A DNA stretch of 63,679 nucleotides from an uncultured Flavobacteriales bacterium. Its GTDB lineage: Bacteria > Bacteroidota > Bacteroidia > Flavobacteriales > UBA1820. Under the pieces are notes generated by a model. That model saw only the letters and a program-made list of their open reading frames with translations. It searched no databases and was not told the origin of the DNA. This document shows positions 53,609 through 62,015 of the stretch, piece by piece. The stretch spans positions 1 through 63,679 of the forward strand of contig CAUHQV010000011.1 in the NCBI GenBank assembly GCA_959608625.1. The letters run 5' to 3'. The first letter of the stretch is position 1, and every line of letters starts with the position of its first letter. The position numbers were made by a program, and so were the translations under genes.

Positions 53609-53920
53609 ATGTACGCAATAGTAGAAATAGCGGGGTTTCAGTACAAAGTACAAAAAGACCAGTATGTCTATGTGAACCGCCTGGCAGGCGAGGCCGATAG
53701 CGCCATTACCTTCGACAAGGTACTGCTGGTAGGTGGAGACAAGGACGTAAAGATTGGCACCCCGACTGTATCAGGCGCAAAGGTAGAGGGAAAAATCCTC
53801 GAGCACCTGAGAGGTGAAAAGGTCATCGTTTTCAAGAAGAAACGCCGCAAGGGCTACCAGACCCAGAACGGACACCGCCAGTACCTGACCAAGGTTCTGA
53901 TCACGGACGTAGTGGCATAA
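53609..53920 (+). CDS. rplU: 50S ribosomal protein L21
   Basis: A 103-residue ribosomal protein. MYAIVEIAGFQYKVQKDQYVYVNRL, KVLLVGGDKDVKIGTP and KKKRRKGYQTQNGHRQYLTKVLI are the L21 signatures. The order rplU-rpmA is universal. It is transcribed from the consensus promoter just upstream. Confidence 0.98.
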   Translation: MYAIVEIAGFQYKVQKDQYVYVNRLAGEADSAITFDKVLLVGGDKDVKIGTPTVSGAKVEGKILEHLRGEKVIVFKKKRRKGYQTQNGHRQYLTKVLITDVVA

Positions 53921-53965
53921 ACGACCTTCAGTTCAATTCGTTTAACCAAAAACAAAGGATAGAAA

Positions 53966-54229
53966 ATGGCACATAAGAAAGGAGTCGGCAGTTCCAAGAA
54001 CGGACGCGATTCGGAGAGCAAACGCCTGGGCGTAAAGATCTTCTCCGGTGAAGCGGCTATTGCCGGCAACATCATCGTACGCCAGAGAGGCACCAAACAC
54101 CACGCAGGACAGAACGTCGGCATCGGCCGCGACCACACTTTGTTCGCCAAAGCGGACGGAGTGGTGACGTTCCAGAAGAAGCAGGGCGACAAGTCCGTTG
54201 TCAGCGTGATCCCCGTAGCGGAGGCATAA
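53966..54229 (+). CDS. rpmA: 50S ribosomal protein L27
   Basis: An 87-residue ribosomal protein whose N-terminus reaches the peptidyl transferase centre. It starts directly with MAHKKGVGSSKNGRDS, so there is no cleaved N-terminal extension as found in Firmicutes. GNIIVRQRGTKHHAGQNVGIGRDHTLFA is diagnostic. It ends 45 nt after rplU begins its gap and is followed by a strong terminator. Confidence 0.98.
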   Translation: MAHKKGVGSSKNGRDSESKRLGVKIFSGEAAIAGNIIVRQRGTKHHAGQNVGIGRDHTLFAKADGVVTFQKKQGDKSVVSVIPVAEA

Positions 54230-54255
54230 ATCCCGCCACGTTACCTACAAATACG

Positions 54256-54288
54256 AATCCGGAACCTTTAAAAGGTTCCGGATTTTTT
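54256..54288 (+). terminator. rplU-rpmA terminator
   Basis: A 14-bp stem AATCCGGAACCTTT/AAAGGTTCCGGATT with a tiny loop, followed by TTTTTT. Confidence 0.92.
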
Positions 54289-54295
54289 ACATTCT

Positions 54296-55155
54296 ATATC
54301 CACTCCGACGAACCGGACAAAAGGAATCCTTTACGCCGCCGTATCATCCTCGACATTCGGCGTGGCCGCAGTCTTTCTGGCACTGGTGGGCCGGGCTTCC
54401 GGATGCCGGTTTCGCCTCGAAAATAAAGACTTCGGGACTGTATTCGGACTCAGCCTGCTGCGGGCTGCCACATCCCTGAGCCTGATTGTCGCCTACCAGC
54501 ACATCGCCAGCGGAGTAGCCTCCACCATTCATTTCAGGCATCCTCTGACCGTAGCGATCGCAATGGCCGTTTTTTTCCGGGAAAAGAGATCGCCCTGGAC
54601 ATTCGCCGCCATCTTGGTATCCGTAGCCGGGGCCATCCTCCTTTCCGGCGGCGAAACCGGCACCAGCCGGGGCAGCCGGACGATCGGGATCGTAGCCGCT
54701 TGTATATCCGTCGTTTCGTATGGGCGATATATCGTCGGAGTGCGGCAAAGCAGCCCCCCCCAGATAGAACCGACGACGTTCACTTTTTATATCATGGATT
54801 AGGAGCCTTGTATTTTATCGCCGGCGCCTGCCTGACTTCGGGCCTGCGTCTGGCTACGTACGGGATCGAATGGATATATATCCTCGGGCTGGCGTTGCCG
54901 GCTACCGCGGTTTCCAATATAACGCTGGTCAAGGCCGTACGGTACATCGGTCCGACACTTACCTCCCTTTTCGGAGCATTGGAACCGCTCACGGCTGTCA
55001 TTCTGGGCATCCTTGTTTTTCACGAGCCTTTTACCCTGCAAAGTGCGGCAGGGATACTTCTGATCCTGCTGTCCGTCAGCGCGGTCGTTTTCCGCTCCGG
55101 GCCTAAGCCCGGCAAAATCCCCATTAAAAGTTCTCCCGTTAAAAATCGAAACTAA
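54296..55155 (+). pseudogene. Broken EamA/DMT family transporter
   Basis: A ten-helix EamA-type transporter remnant of almost full length (about 286 codons). The start region reads KGILYAAVSSSTFGVAAVF in frame, but ATA (54296) stands where an ATG is expected and no other ATG is near. The first frame stops at 54800-54802 (after TFTFYIMD), while the rest continues in another frame from HGLGALYFIAG to the end at 55155, including LEPLTAVILGILVFHEPFT. A frameshift thus lies near 54785-54797, beside a short T run. The 3' end overlaps dinB by 17 nt. A sequencing error cannot be excluded for the frameshift but would not explain the start. Confidence 0.75.
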
Positions 55156-56218
55156 GCTGCCGGACATAACACACCGGGCCATCCTCCGGAGGGTTCGAAA
55201 CGCTCAGCCCGATCAACCGCACTGCCTTGCCGCTCATTTCTTCTTCGGCCTGGGCCAACAATTTTTTCGCCAAAGGCAGTATTTCGTCCTTGGTGGAAAG
55301 AGGGTGGCGGACGGTGACACTTTTGGTGCGCAGCGTAAAATCGGCGAATTTGATCTTCAGGGTCAACGTCGAGCCGGTAAACCCGCTGCGAGCGATCCGG
55401 CGTTCGAGTTCGGTGACCACGTGGTATAGCTCGATAATCATCGAGGTATGCGAAGTAACATCCTCATCCAGCGTATTTTCGCAGCCGACCGATTTGCGGA
55501 TACGCACCGCCTGCACCGGACGGAGATCCACGCCCCGGGAAAAATCGTAATAAACAGCGCCTTGCTTGCCGAAGTTATGGGTCAAAAAATCCAGCGAACA
55601 CTCCCGGAGATCCCGCCCGTTCTTGATCCCAAGGGAACGCATCCGGCGCGCCGTCACTTTCCCCACCCCCCAGAAATTTTCAATGGGCAGGCGGTCTATG
55701 AACCAGAGTGCCCGGCTGGGGTGAATGGTACACAGGCCATCGGGTTTCCGGTAATCGGAGGCTACCTTGGCCAGGAATTTGTTGTAGGACACCCCGGCGG
55801 AGGCCACCAGCGAGAGAGACTCCCGGATCCGGGCTTTTATCTCCCGGCCGATATCCACCGCCAAGGGGATACCGGCTTTGTTTTCTGTCACATCCAGGAA
55901 GGCTTCGTCCAGCGACAAAGGCTCCACGATGTCGGTATATTGGTGGAATAGGGTGCGTATCTGGGCAGACACTTCTTTGTACACTTCCATCCGCCCGGGC
56001 ACGAATACGATACCGGGACAAAGTTCTTTGGCACGCATACAGGACATCGCCGAACGCACCCCGTAACGCCGGGCCTGGTAACTGGCCGCCGCCACCACGC
56101 CCCGGGGCTGCCCGCTGCCTACGGCTACGGGCTTACCCCGCAGCGAAGGGTCGTCGCGCTCTTCTACGGATGCGAAAAAGGCATCCATATCGATGTGTAT
56201 GATCTTGCGTGATGTCAT
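55139..56218 (-). CDS. dinB: DNA polymerase IV (Y family)
   Basis: A 359-residue translesion polymerase. IHIDMDAFFASVEERDDPSLRGKPVAVGS is the first catalytic block, SLDEAFLDVTENKAGIPLA the second (Asp-Glu), and SAGVSYNKFLAKVASDYRKPDGL the third. The little-finger domain follows. I start at 56218 (MTSRKIIHID), since the ATG at 56326 lies before the -7 box at 56241-56248. It overlaps the transporter pseudogene in the convergent direction. Confidence 0.95.
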   Translation of the reverse strand: MTSRKIIHIDMDAFFASVEERDDPSLRGKPVAVGSGQPRGVVAAASYQARRYGVRSAMSCMRAKELCPGIVFVPGRMEVYKEVSAQIRTLFHQYTDIVEPLSLDEAFLDVTENKAGIPLAVDIGREIKARIRESLSLVASAGVSYNKFLAKVASDYRKPDGLCTIHPSRALWFIDRLPIENFWGVGKVTARRMRSLGIKNGRDLRECSLDFLTHNFGKQGAVYYDFSRGVDLRPVQAVRIRKSVGCENTLDEDVTSHTSMIIELYHVVTELERRIARSGFTGSTLTLKIKFADFTLRTKSVTVRHPLSTKDEILPLAKKLLAQAEEEMSGKAVRLIGLSVSNPPEDGPVCYVRQLSFDF

Positions 56219-56240
56219 TCGGGAAATGGGTTCGTCCCGG

Positions 56241-56248
56241 CAAATATA
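56241..56248 (-). promoter_or_regulatory. -7 box of dinB
   Basis: The minus strand reads TATATTTG, an exact match 23 nt above the start codon at 56218. No LexA-like site is seen, though none was expected with certainty. Confidence 0.55.
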
Positions 56249-56284
56249 GCAAGCCGGGAGTGCTGCGCCATCGGGCGTACTCTT

Positions 56285-56322
56285 AAAAAAACAGGCCGCA
56301 CCGTTAAATTCGGTGCGGCCTG
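56285..56322 (-). terminator. Terminator of the winged-helix gene
   Basis: A 12-bp stem CAGGCCGCACCG/CGGTGCGGCCTG with a 7-nt loop, followed by seven T residues on the minus strand. Confidence 0.9.
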
Positions 56323-56347
56323 CCACATTTATCGAATGCGTGTAGCC

Positions 56348-56662
56348 TCAGTCTTTTTCTGCAATAAGCTTGTACCCTTTACCGCGTACGTTCGAAAGTT
56401 GTACGTTCGGGTCCAGGCTCAGGTATTTACGCAGTTTGGTGATGAAAACGTCCATGGAACGGGCGTTGAAGAAATCGTCGTAGCCCCACAATTTCTTGAG
56501 GATAAACGATCTCTCTACCAGTTCTCCCATATTTTCGCAGAATATCAGCAAAAGCTCCGCTTCCCGGGTGGTAAGCTTGCGGCTCTCTCCACCGAAAGTC
56601 AACGTGCGCTTGCGGAAATCGAAAACATAGGCACCGATCTTGAATTCAGTTTGCATGTTCAT
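56348..56662 (-). CDS. Stand-alone winged-helix (OmpR/PhoB-type) DNA-binding protein
   Basis: A 104-residue protein consisting only of a Trans_reg_C domain: FDFRKRTLTFGGESRKLTTREAELLLIFCENMGELVERSFILKKLWG then SMDVFITKLRKYLSLDPNVQLSNVRGKGYKLI. No receiver domain precedes it, and the upstream DNA has a normal promoter, so it is not a truncated gene. It resembles the C-terminal half of Bacteroides RprY-type regulators. Control would have to come from expression level or a partner. No kinase lies near. Confidence 0.85.
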   Translation of the reverse strand: MNMQTEFKIGAYVFDFRKRTLTFGGESRKLTTREAELLLIFCENMGELVERSFILKKLWGYDDFFNARSMDVFITKLRKYLSLDPNVQLSNVRGKGYKLIAEKD

Positions 56663-56738
56663 GATTACTCCCTTTATTTTTAGTTATTAATTTATTATCT
56701 CCTCTTTCGATGCCCGGATCAGGGCACATTCCAGAATA

Positions 56739-56746
56739 CAAAGTTA
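56739..56746 (-). promoter_or_regulatory. -7 box of the winged-helix gene
   Basis: The minus strand reads TAACTTTG, an exact -7 match, 76 nt before the start. It shows the short gene has its own promoter. Confidence 0.55.
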
Positions 56747-56958
56747 ATTCTATTTAATAGAATAAATAAAAAAATACTCATAATTTTTTGGCGTTCTTGC
56801 TGTTGCTTCTGTTAATTTTTTCATAAACGCGCAAATTTCGCATTCAGATTTTCGATACACAATGAAACCGGAACGAGTATTTTATCTATCTTCGCACTTT
56901 GAATCAATATTATCATCCGGAACCGGAAATACTCGGATTCTCCTGACCGCTGTCGCTT

Positions 56959-59900
56959 ATGAAAGTTGTACTGTCTTCTCAAAAGAACATCAACATCCTG
57001 GCCGGGTGGCTGATGTTCGCTATCGGATCCCTCGTCTATATCCTTACCACCGAACCTACGGCCCCGCTCTGGGACTGCCCGGAATATACGGCCACGGCCG
57101 TAAAACTGGAGGTAGGGCATCCTCCGGGCGCACCGCTTTTCCAGATGATGGGCGCCGTGATCACCAATATGTTCCATGTAGACCCGTCCAATATCGCTTT
57201 TATGATGAACGTTTTCGCCTGCCTGTCGGGTGGGGCCGCGATCATGCTGTTGCTCTGGGTCATCACGTATTTTGCGAAACGGATCGCCGGAAAACAGTGG
57301 GGTGAAATATCGACCTCCACTTTTACGGCCATTATCGGAAGCGGGATCGTTGGATCGGGCGCCATTCTGTTCTCCGACACGTTTTGGTTCAATGCCACCG
57401 AAAGTGAAGTATACTCCCTGGGCAACCTGTTCACCGTACTGGTATTCTACTGTGCGATACGCTGGGCGGACGGTTTCGGGAAAGAGCGGAATAACAAATG
57501 GCTCATCCTGATAGCCCTCATCGTAGGTCTGGCGCCGGGTGTCCATTTCATGGCCCTGCTGGGCATCCCCTCGGTGGTCATGTTCTACTATTTCAAGACC
57601 GAAGAAAAAAAGATCACCACAAAACGGTTTATCATTTCCAATCTGGTGGCTTGCGCCATACTGGTGGCCGTATTCGGACTGATATTCCCGTTCCTTATCA
57701 ATTCGTTCGGGTGGGCGGACATTGCCGTAGTCAACACTTTCGGCGCGCCGTTCCACACAGGGACTATCCTGTGGGCTGTCCTGCTCACAGCCATATGCGT
57801 ATTCCTTCTGTGGTTTTCCCAGAAAAAAGGGTGGATCGCTCTCAATACCACGGTCCTATCCCTGATGTTCATCACGATAGGGTTCTCGTGCTACCTGATG
57901 ATCCCCATACGGTCCAACGCCAATACGCCGATCAACGAGAACAGTCCTACGTCCGCCGCCGGTCTGGACTATTATTTTACCCGGCAGCAGTACGGGTCGT
58001 CTTCTCTGCTCTACGGGCCTTCTTACAACTCCTACGCGGGAGTGGACCGCTCCGATCCGTTTATCGTCGGGGAACCCGTATACGAGCCCAACAAAGAGAC
58101 CGGCCGCTATGAAGTGGTAGACCACGGCCTATCGATACGCTACCTACCCCAGTACATGATGGTGTTCCCGCGCATATCCAGCGATATGCCCCAGCATGCC
58201 AAAAATTACCGGGCGCTCACAGGACTTAAAGAGGGCGAGATTCCCTCTTTCGGGGACAACCTCTACTATTTCCTTACTTACCAGTTGGGATATATGAACA
58301 TGCGGTATTTCCTGTGGAATTTTTCCGGGCGCCAGAACGACTACCAGGGGCAGAGCGAGCCTTATAAAGGCAACTGGATCACGGGAATAAAACCGCTGGA
58401 CGAATGGCGCCTCGGCCCGCAGAATCCACAGGCCGACTACATGAATGACAATAAGGCCCATAACAAATATTACATGCTCCCGCTCATCCTGGGACTCATC
58501 GGGCTGTATTTCCATTTCAAACGCAACGACAAAGACGCATACGCCACCCTGCTGTTCTTCATTATTACCGGGGTGGGTATTACCTTATACACCAACAACC
58601 CTCCGTACGAACCCCGCGAACGGGATTATGCGCTGGTAACGGCCTTCTGGACTTTCGGGGTCTGGATTGGCTTGGGCGTGATGGGCATTTATACCTGGCT
58701 TAAAAAATACGTAGGCCAGCACCAAAAGACGGCATTGGCCGTAGTTATTACAGGTGTCTGCCTGTTGGCCGTCCCTGTGCTGATGGCCAGCGAGAACTGG
58801 GACGACCATGACCGCTCCGGCCGCACGACGGCCCGCGCCGTAGGCCGCAACTACCTTTCGAGCGTAGGCAAGAACGGCATTATCGTTTCTTACGGGGACA
58901 ACGATACATTCCCCCTGTGGTATATGCAGGAAATGGAAGGCTATCGCACCGATGTGCGGGTGGTAAACACTTCGCTGATGACGGCGGACTGGTACATCGA
59001 TCAGATGCGCCGCCAGTTCTACGACAGCCCGGCCCTGCCGCTTACGCTCCCGCAAAAAATGTACAAAGGATCGACCAATGATACCGTCTATCCGAGCGAA
59101 GAGAACAATCCGCTGGCCGACAAGGAGCTGGATATAAAGACTTTCATCGAGCTTATCAAATCGGAACATCCCCTGTTCCGCCAAAAGGATATGTTCGGCC
59201 AGTACGACGCGCTACTCCCCACTACGCACCTGTCCATCCCGGTGAACAAGGAAAATGCCGTCAAATATGGCATCGTATCCCCTGAGGATGCTCCTTACAT
59301 GGAGGATTCACTCCATATCACCATCGGACGGCCCAGCCGGGGAAATTCGATAGATAAGAAGACCCTCGCGTTCCTGGATTTCCTTTCCAATTACCAGTGG
59401 GACCGCCCGATCCATTTCGGCATCGGCGGAGCAGGCAATCCCGACGAAAATATGTTCGGGTTGCAAAAATACATGGTAATGGAAGGCCTGACATACAAAC
59501 TGGTTCCGTTGGATATAAATAACCTGGACGCCTGCGACGGCCGCCGCACTTACGACCTGGCCATGGATGAATGGGAATACGGAGGCATGGACAATCCGAA
59601 GGCTTACCTTTCGGAGGCGGACCGGCGTACGGCTTCACACGTCCGTTCGGCACTCAATGCTGCCTCCCGTTCGCTCCTTATGGACGGTGATACCGCCCGG
59701 GCCCGGGAATTGATCAGCCTATCCGTAGAAAAGATGCCGGCCAACCGTTTCGAACCGAATTTCTACGTCATCGAAACGATAGGCACCCTATACCGTACCG
59801 GACAAAAAACTCAGGCCGACAGCTTGGCTGAATATACTTTCGACCAACTAGAAAAGGACATTCTGTATTTATATTCCTTCCCGGAAAGCCATAAAATGGG

Positions 59901-60066
59901 TGTATATCAGGACGCTTTAATGGACCTGCGCCTGTACAACATGCTCCTGGAATATGTGTCCGAATATAACAAAGACCTTTATGAAACGAAGAAAGGGTAT
60001 TTCGACAAGATGTACTCGGCGTATATGGCCGTATTCCCTTTCGTTATACGGAGGACTGAAAACTAA
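56959..60066 (+). CDS. Large DUF2723 (GT-C-like) membrane protein
   Basis: A 1035-residue protein. About ten to twelve membrane helices fill residues 10-600; a soluble domain follows. The loop after helix 1 holds LWDCPEYTATAVKLEVGHPPGAPLFQMMG, the typical GT-C/DUF2723 motif with an acidic residue where lipid-linked sugar donors bind. It is probably a glycosyltransferase using a polyprenyl-linked sugar, for example in protein O-glycosylation, but the acceptor is unknown. Its stop is immediately followed by the ATG of the deacetylase gene. Confidence 0.82.
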   Translation: MKVVLSSQKNINILAGWLMFAIGSLVYILTTEPTAPLWDCPEYTATAVKLEVGHPPGAPLFQMMGAVITNMFHVDPSNIAFMMNVFACLSGGAAIMLLLWVITYFAKRIAGKQWGEISTSTFTAIIGSGIVGSGAILFSDTFWFNATESEVYSLGNLFTVLVFYCAIRWADGFGKERNNKWLILIALIVGLAPGVHFMALLGIPSVVMFYYFKTEEKKITTKRFIISNLVACAILVAVFGLIFPFLINSFGWADIAVVNTFGAPFHTGTILWAVLLTAICVFLLWFSQKKGWIALNTTVLSLMFITIGFSCYLMIPIRSNANTPINENSPTSAAGLDYYFTRQQYGSSSLLYGPSYNSYAGVDRSDPFIVGEPVYEPNKETGRYEVVDHGLSIRYLPQYMMVFPRISSDMPQHAKNYRALTGLKEGEIPSFGDNLYYFLTYQLGYMNMRYFLWNFSGRQNDYQGQSEPYKGNWITGIKPLDEWRLGPQNPQADYMNDNKAHNKYYMLPLILGLIGLYFHFKRNDKDAYATLLFFIITGVGITLYTNNPPYEPRERDYALVTAFWTFGVWIGLGVMGIYTWLKKYVGQHQKTALAVVITGVCLLAVPVLMASENWDDHDRSGRTTARAVGRNYLSSVGKNGIIVSYGDNDTFPLWYMQEMEGYRTDVRVVNTSLMTADWYIDQMRRQFYDSPALPLTLPQKMYKGSTNDTVYPSEENNPLADKELDIKTFIELIKSEHPLFRQKDMFGQYDALLPTTHLSIPVNKENAVKYGIVSPEDAPYMEDSLHITIGRPSRGNSIDKKTLAFLDFLSNYQWDRPIHFGIGGAGNPDENMFGLQKYMVMEGLTYKLVPLDINNLDACDGRRTYDLAMDEWEYGGMDNPKAYLSEADRRTASHVRSALNAASRSLLMDGDTARARELISLSVEKMPANRFEPNFYVIETIGTLYRTGQKTQADSLAEYTFDQLEKDILYLYSFPESHKMGVYQDALMDLRLYNMLLEYVSEYNKDLYETKKGYFDKMYSAYMAVFPFVIRRTEN

Positions 60067-60744
60067 ATGCACTTATATCCCTTTAAGGTCTCGCGCCTGA
60101 CACGCTCCCTATTGGGAGGCATCGTATGGAAAATGGATCCGGGCAACCGCCGGATCTACCTTACGTTCGATGACGGGCCCGTGCCGGAGGCCACCCCCTG
60201 GGTGCTGCGCCGGCTCGGGGAGTTCGGGGCTAAAGCCACTTTCTTTTGTGTAGGGCACAACATCGACAAACACCCCCGGGTATTTGAACAGGTACTGCGC
60301 GCAGGACATACCCCGGCCAACCATACGTACAACCACCTCAACGGGTTCAAATATTCGGTGGAAGAATATATGGAGAACGTATGGAAAGCCGAAAGGCTTA
60401 CCGGAACCCGGCTTTTCCGGCCACCCTATGCCCGTATCACTCCGGAACAGTACTCTACGCTCCGTAAAAATTTCCGGCTCGTACTGTGCGACGTCATATC
60501 CGGCGATTTCGACAGCGGGCAGGGTGTGGATCGTTTACGGCAAAACGTATTGGCCAACACGGAAGACGGGTCTGTGGTGCTTTTCCACGACAGCATCAAA
60601 TCCATCCCCCGGATCAGCGAACTACTGCCCGATTTCCTGCGGTATTTTTCGGATATGGGGTATGAATTTTGTGCCCTGCCCGTAGAAGATGCGATCCCGG
60701 CCAGCCTGGCGGGAGAATCCATTCTGACCGTTTCCAACATCTGA
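60067..60744 (+). CDS. Polysaccharide deacetylase family protein
   Basis: A 225-residue NodB-fold enzyme (CE4). TFDDGP at 33-38 supplies the catalytic and metal aspartates (Asp35, Asp36), HTYNH (His86, His90) the metal histidines, RLFRPPYARI the third motif and VLFHDS the late histidine. It lacks a signal peptide, so it acts in the cytoplasm or at its face unless anchored otherwise. The ATG follows the DUF2723 stop without a gap, pointing to coupled translation. Confidence 0.9.
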   Translation: MHLYPFKVSRLTRSLLGGIVWKMDPGNRRIYLTFDDGPVPEATPWVLRRLGEFGAKATFFCVGHNIDKHPRVFEQVLRAGHTPANHTYNHLNGFKYSVEEYMENVWKAERLTGTRLFRPPYARITPEQYSTLRKNFRLVLCDVISGDFDSGQGVDRLRQNVLANTEDGSVVLFHDSIKSIPRISELLPDFLRYFSDMGYEFCALPVEDAIPASLAGESILTVSNI

Positions 60745-60745
60745 C

Positions 60746-61591
60746 ATGGAAGATAAAATAAAAAAAGGCACATACCGCCTGGTATGTTCGGATATAGACG
60801 GAACCCTGCTCGACAAGCAGCGGGATATCTCCGATACGACCGCCCGGGTGATCAAAGACCTGGACGAAAAAGGAATTCCCCTGGTGATGATATCCGCCCG
60901 GATGCCCCGCGCTATGCGGCCTTTTCTGGCCAAGGCCGGGATCAACCGGCCCATCGTTTGCTTTAACGGGGCCTATATCGAAAGCGAAATAAAATCGGAC
61001 GGGCGTCCCCGGGTGCTGCGCAACCGGACGATGAATTATGAGGTATTCCTGCAAATGCTGGCTTTCCTGAAAGACTACCCCGTCCACGTATCGGCATTCC
61101 ACAAGGACGCCTGGTACGCCAACCGGATGGATCGTTGGACAGAACGGGAAATACATAATACCCGCACCGATCCCGAGATCGTCTGCACGGACGATATGCT
61201 GTACCGTTTCAGCTGCGAAGGACTGTCGGCCCACAAAGTGCTGGTAATGGGCGAAACGGAGGTCGTAGAGGAGCTTTACCACAAGCTCTCAAGCCTTTTC
61301 GGCGACCATGTGGACATCTACCGGAGTAAGGACACTTACCTGGAAATCAATGCCAAAGCCGTATCCAAAGAAAAATCGCTGGCCGTGCTGGCCGGATATT
61401 TTGGCATCCGGGAACAAGACATCGTTTCCTTCGGGGATAACTATAATGACATAGGTATGCTCTCCCGCTCCGGGCTGGGAGTGGCGGTGGGCAATGCCAA
61501 AGACGTAGTCAAAAGTGCGGCAGACATAGTCGCAGACAAAAATATTTTCGACGGAGTTGCTAAATGTTTGAAAATTATTTTTGATATTTGA
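60746..61591 (+). CDS. Cof-type HAD-IIB family hydrolase
   Basis: A 281-residue phosphatase. The first motif DIDGTLLD (Asp16, Asp18) and the late block SFGDNYNDIGMLSRSGLGVAVGNA with the two metal aspartates are complete, as in Cof-like sugar phosphatases. It begins 1 nt after the deacetylase stop codon, in the same operon. The substrate is unknown; a nucleotide or sugar phosphate is the likely type. Confidence 0.92.
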   Translation: MEDKIKKGTYRLVCSDIDGTLLDKQRDISDTTARVIKDLDEKGIPLVMISARMPRAMRPFLAKAGINRPIVCFNGAYIESEIKSDGRPRVLRNRTMNYEVFLQMLAFLKDYPVHVSAFHKDAWYANRMDRWTEREIHNTRTDPEIVCTDDMLYRFSCEGLSAHKVLVMGETEVVEELYHKLSSLFGDHVDIYRSKDTYLEINAKAVSKEKSLAVLAGYFGIREQDIVSFGDNYNDIGMLSRSGLGVAVGNAKDVVKSAADIVADKNIFDGVAKCLKIIFDI

Positions 61592-61641
61592 CGGGAATTA
61601 AGTAAAACAAAAAAATTTATTAACCTTTAATAATTCAAACA

Positions 61642-61815
61642 ATGGAAAAATTACTCAAACAGATCCAGGAAAAACTAGAAGATTTCGCAAAAGATGCTCA
61701 GGCTCAGGTAGAAAAAGGAAACAAAGCAGCCGGAACCCGCGCCCGCAAAACTTCTTTGGAACTGACCAAGCTGTTCAAGGAATTCCGCAAACAGTCTATC
61801 GACAGCGCAAAATAA
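61642..61815 (+). CDS. Histone H1-like small basic protein
   Basis: A 57-residue protein, easily missed because of its size. MEKLLKQIQEKLEDFAKDA starts a helix, and GNKAAGTRARKTSLEL followed by LFKEFRKQSIDSAK is the Bacteroidota version of the Hc1/histone H1-like family, thought to bind DNA. It lies 50 nt after the HAD gene and is followed by two strong hairpins. Part of the transcript may come from the operon, but a TATTTTTG at 61576-61583 could give its own promoter. Confidence 0.85.
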   Translation: MEKLLKQIQEKLEDFAKDAQAQVEKGNKAAGTRARKTSLELTKLFKEFRKQSIDSAK

Positions 61816-61819
61816 TACC

Positions 61820-61846
61820 TTTCGGGCGGCCTCGGGCCGCCCGAAA
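61820..61846 (+). terminator. First hairpin after the histone-like gene
   Basis: A 12-bp stem TTTCGGGCGGCC/GGCCGCCCGAAA with a short loop and no T-tract; it may stabilise the mRNA or assist termination. Confidence 0.6.
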
Positions 61847-61855
61847 CGTTTACCC

Positions 61856-61889
61856 AAACAGGGGCGGGCATTATGCCCGCCCCTGTTTT
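61856..61889 (+). terminator. Main terminator after the histone-like gene
   Basis: A 16-bp stem with core CAGGGGCGGGCAT around a single T (61856-61871 with 61873-61888), ending in TTTTC TTTT. Its core resembles that of the pepO terminator at 2281. Confidence 0.85.
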
Positions 61890-61944
61890 CTTTTAAGAAA
61901 AACTTAAAAAGCTCTCCGTGAATATCCCCTTCGCAAAAAAGGAT

Positions 61945-61952
61945 TATCTTTG
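61945..61952 (+). promoter_or_regulatory. -7 box of the TPR protein gene
   Basis: TATCTTTG is an exact -7 match 63 nt before the start at 62016. A -33 element is not clear. Confidence 0.55.
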
Positions 61953-62015
61953 TACAATTGGCGAAAAGCCATGTGTATTACAACGCGCAACCCGTATCCC
62001 CGAGATCAAGCCCGT

